Program-made: the position numbers and the translations under genes | Notes under the pieces: model-generated | What the model was told of the DNA's origin: nothing | Database searches by the model: none | What the model saw: only the letters and a program-made list of their open reading frames with translations | Part shown: in pieces, positions 1 through 9,058 of the stretch | Layout: each line of letters starts with the position of its first letter | How positions within the stretch are numbered: the stretch's first letter is position 1 | Source of the DNA: Falsigemmobacter intermedius | Lineage (GTDB): Bacteria > Pseudomonadota > Alphaproteobacteria > Rhodobacterales > Rhodobacteraceae | Direction of reading: 5' to 3' | Assembly: GCF_004054105.1 (NCBI RefSeq) | Contig: NZ_SBLC01000003.1 | Span: forward strand, 156,686-220,685 | Length of the DNA: 64,000 nt

Positions 1-466
1 GCTTTACCAGCCTCTCTGGTCGGCACGTATCCTGGAGGAATGGGCGCGGGCCACCCGCAAGCTGGGGCCCGGGGCCGAAGATCAGGCCCGGGCTGAGATT
101 GCGCTTATGCGTGCATCCTGGCCTGCGGCAGAAGTTGCCCCCTCGCCCCATATCGCTGCGCGACTGGTTCTGCCCGATGAGAATGACCTTCATGTTCTCG
201 CCGCCGCGATCCATGCCGGGGCCGAAGCGATCATCACGGTGAACGCCGCTGATTTTCCGAAAGGTGTTCTGGCCGCAGAAGGGCTGGAGCGGCGCGACCC
301 GGACGGGCTTTTGTGGGAATTGGCTTCCCACCATCCGCAGGAAATGGCCCGCGTTCTGGACGCGGTCCGCGCGAAGGCTGAGGCGATTTCGGGTGAGCCG
401 CAGGCGTTGAAACCTTTGCTGAAGCGCGCGCGCCTTGGGCGGCTCTCGCGGTTGATGGCGGGCTGA
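1..466 (+). CDS. PIN-domain protein, 5' end outside the window
   Basis: The reading frame is open from base 2 to the TGA at 464-466, so this is the C-terminal part of a longer gene; the internal ATG at 107 is not a convincing start because the frame upstream (PLWSARILEEWARA) is good protein. PIN domains are Mg-dependent ribonuclease folds, often toxins. The core motif ENDLHVLAAAIHAGAEAIIT, with the conserved acidic residues and a following VNAADFP, matches the C-terminal half of PIN domains. It lies upstream of yicC-like and gmk in the same direction. No antitoxin gene is visible downstream, so a toxin-antitoxin role cannot be shown here. A C-terminal extension of about 60 residues, rich in Ala/Arg/Leu, follows the PIN core. 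Confidence 0.75.
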   Translation, partial: LYQPLWSARILEEWARATRKLGPGAEDQARAEIALMRASWPAAEVAPSPHIAARLVLPDENDLHVLAAAIHAGAEAIITVNAADFPKGVLAAEGLERRDPDGLLWELASHHPQEMARVLDAVRAKAEAISGEPQALKPLLKRARLGRLSRLMAG

Positions 467-548
467 GGGGGCACTGCCGTCCCTTCCCGGGGCTTTCCCC
501 CTGCGGCGTCCTGTGGTTGAAGGAGGAAACACCACCCCGGAGAGCCCC

Positions 549-1463
549 ATGAGCCAGACCGCACCGCTGTCGATGACTGCCTTTGCCGCCCGGCGCGGGC
601 AGGGAGAGGGCACTCTCGCCGCCTGGTCCTGGGCTTGGGATATGCGCTCAGTGAACGGCAAGGGGCTGGATCTGCGTCTGCGGGTGCCCGACTTTGTCGA
701 AGGGCTTGAGGCGGCGGTTCGCGCAGAAGCGGGAAAGCGCCTCAGCCGGGGCAATGTCAGCATCAACCTGAAGCTCTCGCGTGCCCAGGGGGCTGAGACG
801 TTCCGGGTGAATGAGGCTGCTCTTGCCACGGCCATTGCGGCGCTGACCAAGGTGCAGGCGGCTGCGCTGGAGGCGGGGCTGGTGCTGGCACCGACCACGG
901 CGGGGGATGTGCTCTCGGTGCGTGGCGTGACCGAGGCCGCGGTGAGTGATGACAGCGACACCGCTGCCCTGCTTGCGCCGCTGATGGCGGATTTTCACGC
1001 GCTTCTGTCGGATTTCAACGCCATGCGCGCCTCAGAAGGCGCGGCGCTTCGTGCGGTGCTTCTCGCGCAGATCGACGCCATTGAGGCGCTGACACTTGAG
1101 GCCCGCGCCGCGGCTGAGGCCCGCCGACCCCGTCAGGCCGAGATTTTGCACGACAATGTGCGCCGTCTCCTGGGGGCGACTGAGGCGGATCCCGCGAGGC
1201 TCGCGCAGGAACTCGCGTTGCTTGCAGTCAAAGCCGATATCACCGAAGAGACCGACCGGCTGAGCGCTCATATCGCGGCCGCCCGTGCGCTTCTGGCGCA
1301 GGCGGCGCCGGTGGGGCGTAAATTCGATTTTCTGGCCCAGGAATTTAACCGTGAGGCCAATACGCTTTGCTCGAAATCGGGGGACATTGCGCTCACCCGG
1401 ATCGGGCTTGATCTGAAACACCTGATCGACCAGATGCGCGAACAGGTCCAGAATCTGGAGTGA
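549..1463 (+). CDS. YicC/YloC-family endoribonuclease-like protein
   Basis: 304 residues, the usual family length. The start MSQTAPLSMTAFAARRG gives the typical YicC N-terminus (SMTAFA) followed by WDMRSVNGKGLDLRLRVPD, the family's R-S-V-N-x-(K/R)-x-L-D signature. The C-terminus (EFNREANTLCSKSGD, then LKHLIDQMREQVQNLE) is the DUF1732 block. YicC proteins have been described as endoribonucleases affecting small-RNA stability; I infer the same here. The ATG at 549 is preferred over the upstream 513 start because the family signature begins immediately after it and GGAGAG lies just upstream. It is 3 bases from gmk, an order common in bacteria, so the two are probably cotranscribed. Confidence 0.9.
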   Translation: MSQTAPLSMTAFAARRGQGEGTLAAWSWAWDMRSVNGKGLDLRLRVPDFVEGLEAAVRAEAGKRLSRGNVSINLKLSRAQGAETFRVNEAALATAIAALTKVQAAALEAGLVLAPTTAGDVLSVRGVTEAAVSDDSDTAALLAPLMADFHALLSDFNAMRASEGAALRAVLLAQIDAIEALTLEARAAAEARRPRQAEILHDNVRRLLGATEADPARLAQELALLAVKADITEETDRLSAHIAAARALLAQAAPVGRKFDFLAQEFNREANTLCSKSGDIALTRIGLDLKHLIDQMREQVQNLE

Positions 1464-1466
1464 CCG

Positions 1467-2105
1467 ATGGCCCGTCGTGGTCTTTTGCTGATCCTCTCCT
1501 CGCCCTCGGGTGCGGGAAAATCCACGCTTGCCCGCCGTCTGATGGACTGGGACCCGACGCTGAAATTCTCAGTCTCGGCCACCACGCGCAATCCGCGTCC
1601 CGGGGAAGAGGACGGGGTGCATTATCATTTCCGCGACCATGACACCTTCCGCGCCATGGTGGCGGAGGGGCAGATGCTGGAGCATGCTGAGGTTTTTGGT
1701 AATTACTACGGCAGCCCGCGCGGTCCCGTCGAGCAGGCGATGCGTGAGGGGCGCGATACGCTCTTTGACGTGGACTGGCAGGGCGGTCAGCAGATCCGTA
1801 ATTCGGCGCTGGGCCAGGATGTCGTTTCGGTCTTTATCCTGCCGCCTTCGATTGCGGAGCTGGAGCGCCGTCTGCGCGGCCGTGGTCAGGACAGTGAAGA
1901 GGTGATCGCGGGGCGCATGGCGAAATCTCAGGCCGAGATCAGCCATTGGGCGGAATATGATTACGTGCTGGTGAACCATGACATCGATCAGGCCGCCCGC
2001 GAGCTGATCACCATTGTCGAGGCCGAGCGGCTGCGCCGAGCGCGTCAGCCGGCGCTGGTGGATTTCGTGCGCGGGCTTGATACCGAATTTGCCGCGCTGA
2101 ACTGA
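1467..2105 (+). CDS. gmk: Guanylate kinase
   Basis: 212 residues. Phosphorylates GMP/dGMP to GDP/dGDP using ATP, in the cytoplasm. The P-loop SPSGAGKST is at residues 12-20. The GMP-binding segment follows ([20 protein letters not shown] at about 33-52, then [11 protein letters not shown]), and [11 protein letters not shown] is the conserved GMP-kinase D-x-(D/E)-x-Q-G block. It starts 3 bases after the yicC-like stop and ends 36 bases before the gamma-carbonic anhydrase gene, so the three are likely one operon. Confidence 0.97.
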   Translation: MARRGLLLILSSPSGAGKSTLARRLMDWDPTLKFSVSATTRNPRPGEEDGVHYHFRDHDTFRAMVAEGQMLEHAEVFGNYYGSPRGPVEQAMREGRDTLFDVDWQGGQQIRNSALGQDVVSVFILPPSIAELERRLRGRGQDSEEVIAGRMAKSQAEISHWAEYDYVLVNHDIDQAARELITIVEAERLRRARQPALVDFVRGLDTEFAALN

Positions 2106-2141
2106 GCGCACGCAGTGACAGGATCGGCAGGGAGGAGTGCC

Positions 2142-2660
2142 ATGATCTACGCCTTGGATGAGTTTGAGCCTGAGATTGCGCCGGATGCCTTTGTGGCGCC
2201 GGGCGCGCATGTGATGGGAAAGGTGCGGCTGGAGGAGGCCGCTTCGGTCTGGTTCAATGCCGTTCTGCGCGGCGATAATGAGTGGATCACCATCGGGCGC
2301 GGATCGAATGTGCAGGAGAACTGCGTCTTTCACACCGATATGGGGTATCCGCTGACGGTGGGAGAAAACTGCACCATCGGCCATAAGGCGGTGCTGCATG
2401 GCTGTACCATCGGGGATGGCTCTCTGGTGGGGATGGGGGCGATCATTCTGAACGGTGCGAAGATCGGCAAAGGCTGTCTGATCGGGGCCGGGGCCTTGAT
2501 TGCGGAAGGCAAAGAGATTCCCGATGGTGCGCTGGTCATGGGCGCGCCGGGAAAAGTCGTGCGGATGCTGGAGGCTGAGGCGCAGGCGAAGCTTCTGAAC
2601 AGCGCGGAAGGCTACCGGAGGAACGCGGCGCGTTTCCGTAACGGGCTTCGCGGGCTCTGA
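2142..2660 (+). CDS. Gamma-carbonic anhydrase family protein (YrdA/CaiE type)
   Basis: 172 residues made almost entirely of left-handed beta-helix hexapeptide repeats (for example [20 protein letters not shown], then [20 protein letters not shown]). Histidines at residues 64, 81 and 86 (VFH, IGH, VLH) have the spacing of the Cam metal ligands, so a trimer binding zinc or iron between subunits is expected. Activity as a carbonic anhydrase in vivo is not proven for most of this family. Start ATG 2142 has GGAGGAG at 2131-2137; an upstream GTG at 2115 in the same frame lacks such a site. Confidence 0.88.
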   Translation: MIYALDEFEPEIAPDAFVAPGAHVMGKVRLEEAASVWFNAVLRGDNEWITIGRGSNVQENCVFHTDMGYPLTVGENCTIGHKAVLHGCTIGDGSLVGMGAIILNGAKIGKGCLIGAGALIAEGKEIPDGALVMGAPGKVVRMLEAEAQAKLLNSAEGYRRNAARFRNGLRGL

Positions 2661-2707
2661 CCGGCGGGCGTATCGCGGGCTGAGAGCGCCGGAGAGGGCT
2701 GCCTGCC

Positions 2708-2748
2708 CTCCCCGGACCCCGCCCGGGAGTATTTTTAAAAAGCCAAAG
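2708..2748. repeat. Dispersed intergenic repeat, single left arm
   Basis: GGACCCCGCCCGGGAGTATT runs into TTTAAAAAGCCAAAG. The same composite (CCCGGACCCCACCCGGG followed by AGTATTTTGAAAAAGCCAAA) occurs at about 9539-9576. Here only one arm is present. It lies 3' of the gamma-carbonic anhydrase gene. Confidence 0.75.
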
Positions 2749-2802
2749 TCAGGTTGGACGACCTGTACACCCTGCCCGGGGGGGGATTTCGGGCAGGGGG
2801 CG

Positions 2803-2831
2803 TTGACAGGGGCGGGAGGGCAGAGTATCAG
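2803..2831 (+). promoter_or_regulatory. Predicted sigma70-type promoter of rpsD
   Basis: TTGACA at 2803-2808 (perfect -35) and TATCAG at 2826-2831 are separated by 17 bases. Transcription would begin near 2838, giving a leader of about 160 bases before rpsD. Confidence 0.7.
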
Positions 2832-2903
2832 CCCCGAAGTCCCGGTTTCTGCCGGGGCTTTTCATTGGTGTTGGGGGGCCTCGCAAGAGGATTCCTGTCG
2901 CCT

Positions 2904-2947
2904 GAAGGGCCGGTTGTCCGGTCCTGAAGGAAAGGACAACGCCCTTC
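2904..2947 (+). promoter_or_regulatory. Long leader hairpin upstream of rpsD
   Basis: GAAGGGC (2904-2910) pairs with GCCCTTC (2941-2947). After a two-base CG bulge, GTTGTCC (2913-2919) pairs with GGACAAC (2934-2940). The loop contains a further small hairpin, TCCTGAAGGA. The 14 base pairs are exact, with the only interruption on the left arm. It sits inside the predicted leader, 51 bases before the S4 start. S4 represses its own synthesis from leader RNAs in other bacteria; whether this is the S4 site here is inference. Confidence 0.6.
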
Positions 2948-2998
2948 ATGTCTCTCGCCCGCTTCGGGCAGGGGCATTTACTTTGAAGGAGATCAGCG

Positions 2999-3619
2999 AT
3001 GACCAAACGGACCGCTGCCAAGTATAAAATTGACCGCCGTATGGGCGAAAACATCTGGGGCCGCGCCAAGTCGCCGCTGAACAAGCGCGAATACGGCCCG
3101 GGCCAGCACGGCCAGCGCCGCAAGTCGAAGCTCTCGGACTTCGGTATCCAGCTGCGCGCCAAGCAAAAGCTCAAAGGCTACTACGGCGACCTGACCGAAA
3201 AGCAATTCCGTAAAATCTACGGCGAAGCTGAGCGCGTCAAGGGCGACACCGGTGAGAACCTGGTGGGTCTGCTCGAGCGTCGTCTGGACGCAGTGGTTTA
3301 CCGCGCGAAATTCGTGCCGACCATCTTCGCAGCCCGTCAGTTTGTGAACCACGGCCACGTCACCGTGAACGGCAAGCGCGTGAACATCGCTTCCTACCGC
3401 GTCAAAGAAGGCGATGTCATCGCTGTTCGTGACCGCTCGAAGCAGCTCGCGATCGTTCTGGAAGCCGTTGCCCTGACCGAGCGCGACACCCCGGACTACC
3501 TGGAAGTCGACACCTCGAAGCTGACCGCGACCTTCGTGCGCACCCCGGCTCTCTCGGACGTTCCCTATCCGGTCGTCATGGAGCCGAACCTGGTCGTCGA
3601 ATACTACGCGAAAAACTGA
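2999..3619 (+). CDS. rpsD: 30S ribosomal protein S4
   Basis: 206 residues. Primary 16S rRNA-binding protein that nucleates assembly of the small-subunit body. [20 protein letters not shown] is the alphaproteobacterial S4 N-terminus, and the RNA-binding S4 domain spans about residues 95-160 ([20 protein letters not shown], then [16 protein letters not shown]). GAAGGAG lies 9 bases before the ATG. Codon use is strongly biased to C-ending codons compared with its neighbours, as expected of a highly expressed gene. It is monocistronic: own promoter, structured leader and a downstream terminator at 3643. Confidence 0.98.
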   Translation: MTKRTAAKYKIDRRMGENIWGRAKSPLNKREYGPGQHGQRRKSKLSDFGIQLRAKQKLKGYYGDLTEKQFRKIYGEAERVKGDTGENLVGLLERRLDAVVYRAKFVPTIFAARQFVNHGHVTVNGKRVNIASYRVKEGDVIAVRDRSKQLAIVLEAVALTERDTPDYLEVDTSKLTATFVRTPALSDVPYPVVMEPNLVVEYYAKN

Positions 3620-3642
3620 TCCTGATCTTCAGGACCTGTTGG

Positions 3643-3669
3643 AAAGGCCGCGCTTTGCGCGGCCTTTTG
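3643..3669 (+). terminator. Rho-independent terminator of rpsD
   Basis: The stem AAGGCCGCG / CGCGGCCTT (3644-3652 and 3658-3666) closes on the loop CTTTG and ends in a short T run. Confidence 0.85.
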
Positions 3670-3798
3670 CATTTTCGGGGTCTGGTCTTTGCGCCTGTCG
3701 GGATCTGTGACGGCAGGAAGAAAGATTTTTCATCTGCGGGATGAAAATTCCTTCGGGCTTCGCTATGTGGAAGACGAATTCTTACTGAGACGGGTCCC

Positions 3799-4341
3799 AT
3801 GTCCGAAAAACCAACTGTTGAAGTGCGCTTTGAGCGGGTGCTGTTTGCCAGCCGCTGGCTGATGGCGCCGATGTATCTCGGCCTTGTGGTCACCCTGATG
3901 ATGCTGCTGGCGATCTTTGTGCGCGACCTTTTCTATTATGTGCCGCAGGTCATGACGATGAGCGCGGATCGCGGGATTCTGGTGGTGCTGACCTTCATCG
4001 ATCTGACGCTGGCAGCCAATCTCATCGTGATCGTGTTGTTCTCGGGCTATGAAAACTTCGTCTCAAAGCTTGATATTCAGGATGCCAAGGACCGTCCGGG
4101 CTGGATGGGAACGGTGGATTTTTCGGGGCTGAAGATGAAGGTCATCGCCTCGATCGTGGCGATTTCGGCCATCTCGCTGCTGAAGCGCTTTATGGAGATC
4201 GGTGAGAGCGCGGCGGATGCGAAATACGGCGAGACAGAGCTCTTCTGGATGACCGTGATCCATCTGACCTTCGTGCTCTCGGGTGTTCTGCTGGCGGTGA
4301 TGGACTGGTTCACCGCGAAGGCGAAATATTCCAAATACTGA
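3799..4341 (+). CDS. YqhA/UPF0114 family inner-membrane protein (TIGR00645)
   Basis: 180 residues with four predicted membrane helices: about residues 20-40 (WLMAPMYLGLVVTLMMLLAI), 60-85 (VVLTFIDLTLAANLIVIVLF), 107-125 (KVIASIVAISAISLLKRFM) and 145-168. The family signature (RWLMAPMYLGL, then ANLIVIVLFSGYENFVSK) is clear. Function is unknown in this family; an ion-channel-like role has been suggested from structure prediction only. It stands alone between rpsD and hisC. Confidence 0.88.
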   Translation: MSEKPTVEVRFERVLFASRWLMAPMYLGLVVTLMMLLAIFVRDLFYYVPQVMTMSADRGILVVLTFIDLTLAANLIVIVLFSGYENFVSKLDIQDAKDRPGWMGTVDFSGLKMKVIASIVAISAISLLKRFMEIGESAADAKYGETELFWMTVIHLTFVLSGVLLAVMDWFTAKAKYSKY

Positions 4342-4426
4342 AGCGGGGCGGGGGGCGTCTTTCCCTCTGGTCAGAGATGTAAGCCGGGGCTAGAACCCGC
4401 GGGAACTGATTGAAGCGAGCCGTCTC

Positions 4427-5515
4427 ATGCACCCGACGATCCGCCCGCAGCCGGGCCTTCTGGATATTGCCCTTTACGAGGGAGGCCAGGCGCGGGTCGA
4501 AGGCGTCAGCAATGTCGTCAAGCTCAGCTCAAATGAGAATCCCTTCGGGGCACCGGACCGCGCGCGTGAGGCTTTCACCCGCGCGGTTCATTCCCTGCAC
4601 CGCTATCCCAACACTGACCACTTGAGCCTGCGTCAGGCGATTGGGGAGATCTGGGGGCTGGATCCTGCGCGGATTATCTGTGGCGTGGGCTCGGATGAGA
4701 TCATCCATTTCCTCTGTCAGGCCTATGCCGGCCCCGGCGATGAGGTGATCCACACCGAGCATGGCTTTTTGATGTATAAGATCAGCGCGCTTGCCGCCGG
4801 GGCCACACCGGTCTGCGTCAAAGAGGCAGAGCGCGTGACGGATGTCGATGCGATCCTTGCGGCCTGCACTGAGCGCACGAAGCTGGTCTTTCTGGCCAAC
4901 CCGAATAACCCCACCGGCACGATGATCGGCAATGGTGAGATGGCGCGTCTGGCTGCCGCTCTGCCGCCGCAGGCGCTTCTGGTTCTGGACGGCGCCTATG
5001 CGGAATATGTGCAGGGCTATGACGCCGGGGCTTCGCTGGTGGAGGCGCGTGACAATGTGGTCATGACGCGGACCTTCTCGAAAATTTACGGCCTTGGCGG
5101 TCTGCGGGTTGGCTGGGGCTATGGTCCGCAACATGTGATTGATGTGCTCAACCGCCTGCGGGGGCCGTTCAATCTCTCCACCGTGGCGCTGGAGGTGGCA
5201 GAGGCCGCCGTGCGTGATCAGGAGTTTCTGACCCGCTGCCGCAATGAGAACGCGCGGATGCGCGGCTGGCTGGCTGAGGCGCTCGCCGATTTCGGCGTGC
5301 CCTCTGATCCGTCTTTTGCGAATTTCATTCTTGCCCGTTTTGCGGATGCGGAGGAGGCGCAGGCCTGCGACGCGTTTCTCAAAGAGCGCGGGCTGATCGT
5401 GCGGATGGTGGCGGGCTATGGTCTGCCGCAGTGTCTGCGCATCACCATCGGCGATGAGCCGGGCTGCCGCCGGGTTGCCCATGCCATCGGCCAGTTCAAA
5501 GGGGTGCGCGAATGA
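4427..5515 (+). CDS. hisC: Histidinol-phosphate / aromatic aminotransferase
   Basis: 362 residues, a class I/II fold PLP aminotransferase. It interconverts imidazole-acetol phosphate and L-histidinol phosphate with glutamate; several HisC enzymes also transaminate aromatic keto acids. Visible motifs: [10 protein letters not shown] near the N-terminus, [21 protein letters not shown] (the PLP-contacting Asp-x-x-Tyr), and [16 protein letters not shown] with the Schiff-base lysine at K219. It overlaps the next gene, a cyclohexadienyl dehydrogenase, by four bases (ATGA) and is far from other his genes, so a role in tyrosine and phenylalanine synthesis is plausible (inference). Confidence 0.93.
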   Translation: MHPTIRPQPGLLDIALYEGGQARVEGVSNVVKLSSNENPFGAPDRAREAFTRAVHSLHRYPNTDHLSLRQAIGEIWGLDPARIICGVGSDEIIHFLCQAYAGPGDEVIHTEHGFLMYKISALAAGATPVCVKEAERVTDVDAILAACTERTKLVFLANPNNPTGTMIGNGEMARLAAALPPQALLVLDGAYAEYVQGYDAGASLVEARDNVVMTRTFSKIYGLGGLRVGWGYGPQHVIDVLNRLRGPFNLSTVALEVAEAAVRDQEFLTRCRNENARMRGWLAEALADFGVPSDPSFANFILARFADAEEAQACDAFLKERGLIVRMVAGYGLPQCLRITIGDEPGCRRVAHAIGQFKGVRE

Positions 5516-6459
5516 GCGTGATCTATCAGCGTGTCGCCCTGATCGGGCTGGGTCTTATCGCCTCGTCCATGGCCCATGCCATGCGCGAGGCCGGAATTGC
5601 CGGATCGGTCGCGGGGCATGCGAAATCTGAGGCCACGCGCAAAGCCGCGCTGGAGATCGGTTTTTGCGACGAGGTCTTCGCCACTGCAACTGATGCCGTA
5701 AAAGACGCGGATCTGGTGGTTCTGGCGGTGCCGGTGGGGGCTATGGCGGCGATTGCGGCTGAGATCGGCCCGCATCTGAAGCCCGGTGCCTGCGTCAGCG
5801 ACGTGGGTTCGGTGAAACAGGCGGTGATTGAGGCGGTCGCGCCGCATATCCCTGAAGGCGTGGATTTCGTGCCCGCGCATCCGCTTGCGGGGACCGAGCA
5901 TTCGGGGCCGCATTCCGGCTTTGCGAGCCTCTTTCGCAACCGCTGGTGTCTGCTGACGCCCACACCGCAGAGCCGCCCCGAGGCGGTCGCACAACTGCGC
6001 GCCTTCTGGGAGGGGATGGGGGCCAATGTGGATGAGATGGATGCCCCGCATCATGATCTGGTGCTGGCGGTCGTTTCGCATACGCCGCATCTGATCGCTT
6101 TCACCATGGTGGGCGTGGCCGATCATCTCCGGCGGGTGTCAAACTCGGAAGTGATTAAATATTCGGCCTCCGGCTTTCGGGACTTCACCCGCATTGCGGC
6201 CTCGGACCCGACCATGTGGCGCGATGTCTTTTTGACCAACAAAGAGGCGACGCTCGATATTCTGGGCCGCTTTACGGAAGAACTCTTCATGCTGCAGCGT
6301 GCCATCCGCATGGAGGATGGTGAGCAGCTTCACGCTTACTTCACCCGCACCCGCGCAATCCGTCGTGGCATTATTGACGCAGGGCAGGATACTGCCGCTC
6401 CGGACTTTGGCCGTGTGGCCGCAGCGGGGGGCGCAACTGCCCTGAAAGGGAAGGAGTGA
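5512..6459 (+). CDS. tyrC: Prephenate/arogenate (cyclohexadienyl) dehydrogenase
   Basis: 315 residues. Oxidative decarboxylation of prephenate and/or arogenate to the tyrosine precursor with NAD(P). The N-terminal Rossmann motif is [10 protein letters not shown] (third glycine replaced by Ala), followed by [11 protein letters not shown] and [24 protein letters not shown] contains the catalytic His and substrate-binding Ser, and [10 protein letters not shown] follows in the helical C-terminal domain. No ACT or chorismate mutase domain is present, so it is the stand-alone TyrC type. It is coupled to hisC upstream and to the extensin-family gene downstream by four-base overlaps. Confidence 0.92.
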   Translation: MSVIYQRVALIGLGLIASSMAHAMREAGIAGSVAGHAKSEATRKAALEIGFCDEVFATATDAVKDADLVVLAVPVGAMAAIAAEIGPHLKPGACVSDVGSVKQAVIEAVAPHIPEGVDFVPAHPLAGTEHSGPHSGFASLFRNRWCLLTPTPQSRPEAVAQLRAFWEGMGANVDEMDAPHHDLVLAVVSHTPHLIAFTMVGVADHLRRVSNSEVIKYSASGFRDFTRIAASDPTMWRDVFLTNKEATLDILGRFTEELFMLQRAIRMEDGEQLHAYFTRTRAIRRGIIDAGQDTAAPDFGRVAAAGGATALKGKE

Positions 6460-7487
6460 GGGTGGTTAAAGCCTGGTGTCTTGCAGTGGCGGCTCTTGTC
6501 CTGACCCTCGGTCCGGCGGCTGCTTTGCCGTCGCAAGGGGCGGGCGGTTCCCTCGCCCCGGCTCAGACTCTGCGCCCGGCGGCACGGGCAATTGCGACTC
6601 AGGCAGTGAGTCCGGACGTCGCGGCTGAGACAGGCGTGCCGGAACGGGCGGAGTCGGCCTCTCTGGTGCCCGCAGAGGCCTTGCGCCCCCGTGCGCGCCC
6701 GGAGACGCCACCTGCAGCCACCGTTGTGGCGGCAGCGCCAACGACCCCCATCGCGCTTTACCCGGCCCTGCGCCCCGAAGCGCGTCCCGCCGGGGTGATC
6801 GTGCCGCGCCAGGCTCAGGTCGCTCCGGCCCCGGTCCTGCTGCCAGGTGCCCGGACCCAGGGGCGCGGTGCCGCGCTGCATAACCCCAATGACAACAGTG
6901 GTCAGCTCGTCCCGGCCGCAGTGGTGCGCCCCGCGCCGGGGATCGGGGCCGGGATCACCGGCACGCGCGGCGCGGTTTGCGGTGTGCCAGGGATTATCGG
7001 CGAAACCATCTCGCCGATCGCAGGACGGGTGAACGGCTGTGGCATCGCCAATCCGGTGAAAATCACCTCAGTGAACGGTGTGCGTCTGAGCCAGGCAGCC
7101 ACTATGGACTGCGACACGGCGCGGGCCCTGAACACCTGGGTGCAGCGCGGGCTGAAGCCTGCCTTCGGTGCCACCAATGGCGGTGTCACGGGGCTGCAGA
7201 TCGCGGGAAGTTACGTCTGCCGCACCCGTAATCACCGTGCCGGGGCAAAAATCTCAGAGCATGGCCGGGGCAGGGCGGTCGATATCTCGGGCATCTCTTT
7301 TGCGAATGGAACGAGTCTCTCGATTCTGCGCGACTACAAAGGACGCCAGGGCGCGCCGATCCGCGCCGCCCACCGCGCTGCCTGCGGGATCTTTGGCACC
7401 ACCCTGGGGCCCGGGTCTGATGGCATGCATGAGGACCATCTGCATTTTGACACCGCGCGCCATCGCAAAGGCTCCTACTGCCGGTGA
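6456..7487 (+). CDS. Extensin family secreted protein
   Basis: 343 residues from the GTG at 6456, overlapping tyrC by four bases; a second GTG at 6462 is also possible. An N-terminal signal peptide (VVKAWCLAVAALVLTLGPAA) is followed by about 130 residues rich in Pro, Ala and Arg, in which LRPxARP-like motifs recur (LRPAARA, LRPRARPE, LRPEARPA). The C-terminal extensin-like domain has six or more cysteines and the pair SEHGRGRAVDIS and MHEDHLHFD. This arrangement of H-x6-D and H-x-H resembles the zinc site of LAS-type peptidoglycan peptidases, so cell-wall binding or cleavage in the periplasm is a reasonable inference. Despite the name there is no relation to plant extensin function. Confidence 0.85.
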   Translation: MRVVKAWCLAVAALVLTLGPAAALPSQGAGGSLAPAQTLRPAARAIATQAVSPDVAAETGVPERAESASLVPAEALRPRARPETPPAATVVAAAPTTPIALYPALRPEARPAGVIVPRQAQVAPAPVLLPGARTQGRGAALHNPNDNSGQLVPAAVVRPAPGIGAGITGTRGAVCGVPGIIGETISPIAGRVNGCGIANPVKITSVNGVRLSQAATMDCDTARALNTWVQRGLKPAFGATNGGVTGLQIAGSYVCRTRNHRAGAKISEHGRGRAVDISGISFANGTSLSILRDYKGRQGAPIRAAHRAACGIFGTTLGPGSDGMHEDHLHFDTARHRKGSYCR

Positions 7488-7593
7488 TCCCGGCAGGGCC
7501 GTGTCCGTATTCGCCGGGGGCCGATCATTGGCTGTGAGTGACAGGGCGATCTGCGGGTCTCAGCCTGTAAGAAAAGCGCTCGGCATGTCAGAA

Positions 7594-7614
7594 ATCAAAT
7601 CGGAATTATTTGAT
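7594..7614. promoter_or_regulatory. Inverted repeat upstream of the permease, possible operator
   Basis: ATCAAAT (7594-7600) and ATTTGAT (7608-7614) are exact inverted repeats with a 7-base spacer, lying in an AT-rich patch of an otherwise GC-rich genome, 150 bases before the uracil/xanthine permease start. The geometry suits a dimeric repressor, but no regulator is identified. Confidence 0.4.
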
Positions 7615-7763
7615 CAATTGGTAAAATAATCCCGATTTTCCAGAGTTTTGTGGGGTTTTCGCACCCATCGGCCCGGGTTTGAGGCGCTTTGGCTTTTTGC
7701 ACTGGCAATTTGCGCAGATCGGCGTAAGCAGCCCTCACACTCTGTTATTCCCGAGAGACACGC

Positions 7764-9041
7764 ATGGGCTATTTCCCGAACTGGCGCCCCGCGAGCGGCG
7801 CCACAGTGCTGCCGGATGAGAAACTTCCGGCCGCTGCCGCCATTCCGATGGCGTTTCAACATCTTCTCGCAATGTCAGGCTCGACGATCCTGGCACCGAT
7901 CATCATGGGGTTTGACCCGAATGTGGCGGTGTTCTTCTCGGGCATCGGCACATTGCTGTTCTTCATCCTGACCGGCGGCCGGGTGCCGAGCTATCTCGGC
8001 TCATCCTTCGCCTTTATCGCTGTGGTCCTCGCGGTGATGAGCGCGCCGGGCGCCACCATCGGCCATGCCCTTGGCGGTATAGTGATCTGTGGCCTGATCT
8101 ACGCGCTGATCGGCCTGGTGGTCATGGCGATAGGATCGGCCTGGGTCGAAAAGCTGATGCCGCCGGTTGTGACCGGGACCATCGGTATGGCCATCGGTCT
8201 GAACCTTGCGCCCGTCGCGGTCAGCCAGCTTGGCATGAAGGGAGAGGCCTCGGCGGGGCATATGATCATCGCCCTGCTGACCGTGCTCGCGATGGGGGTT
8301 GTGTCCTGCTACGGCAGCCAGGCCCTGCGCCGGGTTTCGGTCCTGATGGCGATGGTCTTTGGCTATCTGCTGGTGCTGATTTTTGGCGGCACGCTTCCCG
8401 GTGTTGACGCCATTGACTTCAGCAAAGTTGCTGCGGCCTCCTGGTTCGGCCTGCCGCAGTTCACTGCGCCGGTCTTCCAGTGGAGCGCCGTGACCATGAT
8501 TGCCCCGGTGGCGATTGTGCTTGTGGCTGAGAACCTGGGTCACATCAAAGCACTCGGCTCGATCACCGGCAAGAACATGGACCCCTATATCGGGCGCGGC
8601 TTCCTGGGCGACGGGATTGCCACCATGATCGCGGGCGCGGGCGGCGGCACAGGTGTGACCACCTATGCTGAGAACATCGGCGTGATGGCGATGACGAAAG
8701 TCTATTCGACGCTGATCTTCCCGATTGCGGCGGTGATTGCGATCATCCTTGGGCTTTCTCCGAAGTTCGGTGCGCTGCTGCAGACCATCCCGGCTCCGGT
8801 CCTCGCCGGCCTGGCAGTTTCGGTCTTTGGTCTGATCGCCTCTGCCATGGCGCGGATCTGGGTCGACAATAAGGTCGATTTTTCCGATCCGCGGAACCTC
8901 TTTACCGCCGGTGTTGCTCTGATCCTCGGAGCGGGCGATTTCACCGTGACCTTCGGCGGCTTTGCTCTCGGTGGCATCGGCACTTCGACGCTTGCAGCCC
9001 TTGTGATCTACCAGCTGCTCGGTCTGAACCGCAAAGCCTGA
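7764..9041 (+). CDS. Uracil/xanthine permease, NCS2 family
   Basis: 425 residues, polytopic inner-membrane proton symporter for nucleobases. The N-terminal block MAFQHLLAMSGSTILAPIIM and GGRVPSYLGSSFAFIA are family signatures. The substrate-site segment VLVAENLGHIKALG carries the conserved glutamate, and GGGTGVTTYAENIGVMAMT matches the TM10 Q/E-N-x-G-x-x-x-x-T region of UraA/RutG-type proteins. These features fit uracil transporters slightly better than xanthine ones. It is monocistronic with its own terminator; the 276-base upstream gap holds an inverted repeat and no other recognised feature. Confidence 0.92.
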   Translation: MGYFPNWRPASGATVLPDEKLPAAAAIPMAFQHLLAMSGSTILAPIIMGFDPNVAVFFSGIGTLLFFILTGGRVPSYLGSSFAFIAVVLAVMSAPGATIGHALGGIVICGLIYALIGLVVMAIGSAWVEKLMPPVVTGTIGMAIGLNLAPVAVSQLGMKGEASAGHMIIALLTVLAMGVVSCYGSQALRRVSVLMAMVFGYLLVLIFGGTLPGVDAIDFSKVAAASWFGLPQFTAPVFQWSAVTMIAPVAIVLVAENLGHIKALGSITGKNMDPYIGRGFLGDGIATMIAGAGGGTGVTTYAENIGVMAMTKVYSTLIFPIAAVIAIILGLSPKFGALLQTIPAPVLAGLAVSVFGLIASAMARIWVDNKVDFSDPRNLFTAGVALILGAGDFTVTFGGFALGGIGTSTLAALVIYQLLGLNRKA

Positions 9042-9058
9042 CCTTTGAGACATTGATA

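Larger units (their letters stand above)
2661..2998. other. Intergenic stretch with repeat arm, rpsD promoter and leader
   Basis: This 338-base gap holds no convincing gene. From left to right it contains a GC-rich CCCGGACCCCGCCCGGG block joined to one arm of the dispersed palindromic repeat (about 2708-2748), a sigma70-like promoter at 2803-2831, and a structured transcribed leader for rpsD (about 2838-2998). Confidence 0.7.

Noticed and set aside
1..466. Toxin-antitoxin pair around the PIN protein
   Set aside because: No antitoxin-like gene follows, and the upstream side is outside the window.
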